From JACDBE01 sp051002015 (lineage in GTDB: Bacteria; Actinomycetota; Acidimicrobiia; Spongiisociales; UBA5794), in contig JBPCMS010000082.1 in NCBI GenBank assembly GCA_051002015.1, positions 1 through 5,796 on the forward strand: DNA of 5,796 bases. Reading direction: 5' to 3'. Position numbers and translations under genes: made by a program. Under the pieces are notes generated by a model, which searched no databases, was not told the origin of the DNA, and worked only from the letters and a program-made list of their open reading frames with translations. Of the stretch, positions 5,601 to 5,796 are shown in pieces. The first letter of the stretch is position 1. Each line of letters starts with the position of its first letter.

Positions 5601-5796
5601 TCAGGTCAGGGGCGTCACCCCCTTACCGGTGGTGGCTTGGGCGAGCCGGACGCTGGCACCGGTGGTGGCGCAGAGGTGTGCGTTGTGGATGAGCCGGTCG
5701 ACGGTGGCGCTGGCGAGGGTTTTGGGCATGATCTCGTCGAAGCCGCTGGGGTGAAGGTTCGAGCTGACCGCGACGCTGCGTTTCTCGTAGGCGGCG
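5601..5796 (-). CDS. istB: IS21-family helper ATPase IstB, C-terminal part
   Basis: The frame is open from the right edge of the window to TGA at 5601-5603, giving the last 64 or so residues. It begins AAYEKRSVAVSSNLHPSGFDEI, the end of the AAA+ core in which IstB proteins carry YEKRS and a following SN motif, and goes on MPKTLASATVDRLIHNAHL to the terminal VTPLT. IstB is the ATP-dependent partner of the IstA transposase and normally lies just downstream of istA. The Walker motifs lie outside the window. The visible part is intact, with no stop or shift. Confidence 0.87.
   Translation of the reverse strand, partial: AAYEKRSVAVSSNLHPSGFDEIMPKTLASATVDRLIHNAHLCATTGASVRLAQATTGKGVTPLT

Larger units (their letters stand above)
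5497..5796 (-). mobile_element. IS21-family insertion sequence, istB-side end (partial)
   Basis: Contains the 3' part of istB and, beyond its stop, a set of 23-bp direct repeats, as expected for the multi-repeat ends of IS21 elements. The outer boundary is placed at TG (5497-5498), read as the 5'-TG terminal dinucleotide typical of the family. The istA side and the other end lie outside the window, so the terminal inverted repeat and target duplication cannot be checked. Confidence 0.72.

Overview
The window looks like chromosomal DNA of a high-GC actinobacterium. The left three quarters are GC-rich (about 70% by eye). It holds a GerMN lipoprotein, an HD-domain/LuxR regulator and a DUF6519 protein, a mix typical of Actinomycetota and perhaps of Acidimicrobiia-like lineages. 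The lineage guess is inference from content; there is no rRNA or other taxonomic marker here.

Layout. (1) Positions 1-567, minus strand: the N-terminal part of a secreted lipoprotein with a Thr/Pro/Ala-rich linker and a GerMN domain, running off the left edge. (2) Positions 568-873: non-coding, with the first copy of a 48-bp palindrome at 732-779. (3) Positions 874-2431, plus strand: a regulator with two HD-type phosphohydrolase-like regions and a C-terminal LuxR helix-turn-helix. A frameshift near 1920 splits it into two reading frames. (4) Positions 2453-2500: the second copy of the palindrome, 21 bases upstream of a SnoaL-like (NTF2-fold) gene at 2521-2910. (5) Positions 3103-4761, plus strand: a protein joining a DUF6519 domain to a C-terminal DUF2867-like domain, an unusual fusion.

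Right of 4762 the character changes. Positions 4774-4829 (minus) are the 3' part of a tRNA-Ser(UGA) gene, from the anticodon loop to the discriminator base, without its 5' half. This is the usual scar of an element integrated into a tRNA gene. It marks the likely left boundary of a mobile region. After it come about 500 bases of lower-GC DNA with no recognisable gene, a decayed gene remnant, and one end of an IS21-family insertion sequence with three 23-bp end repeats and the 3' part of istB, which runs off the right edge.

The points that most deserve a second look are: the paired palindromes, each upstream of a gene start, around a LuxR-type regulator; the frameshift in that regulator; the DUF6519-DUF2867 fusion; and the tRNA-Ser attachment scar with layered mobile DNA beyond it. 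The palindromes suggest, but do not prove, that the regulator gene and the SnoaL-like gene share one control element.
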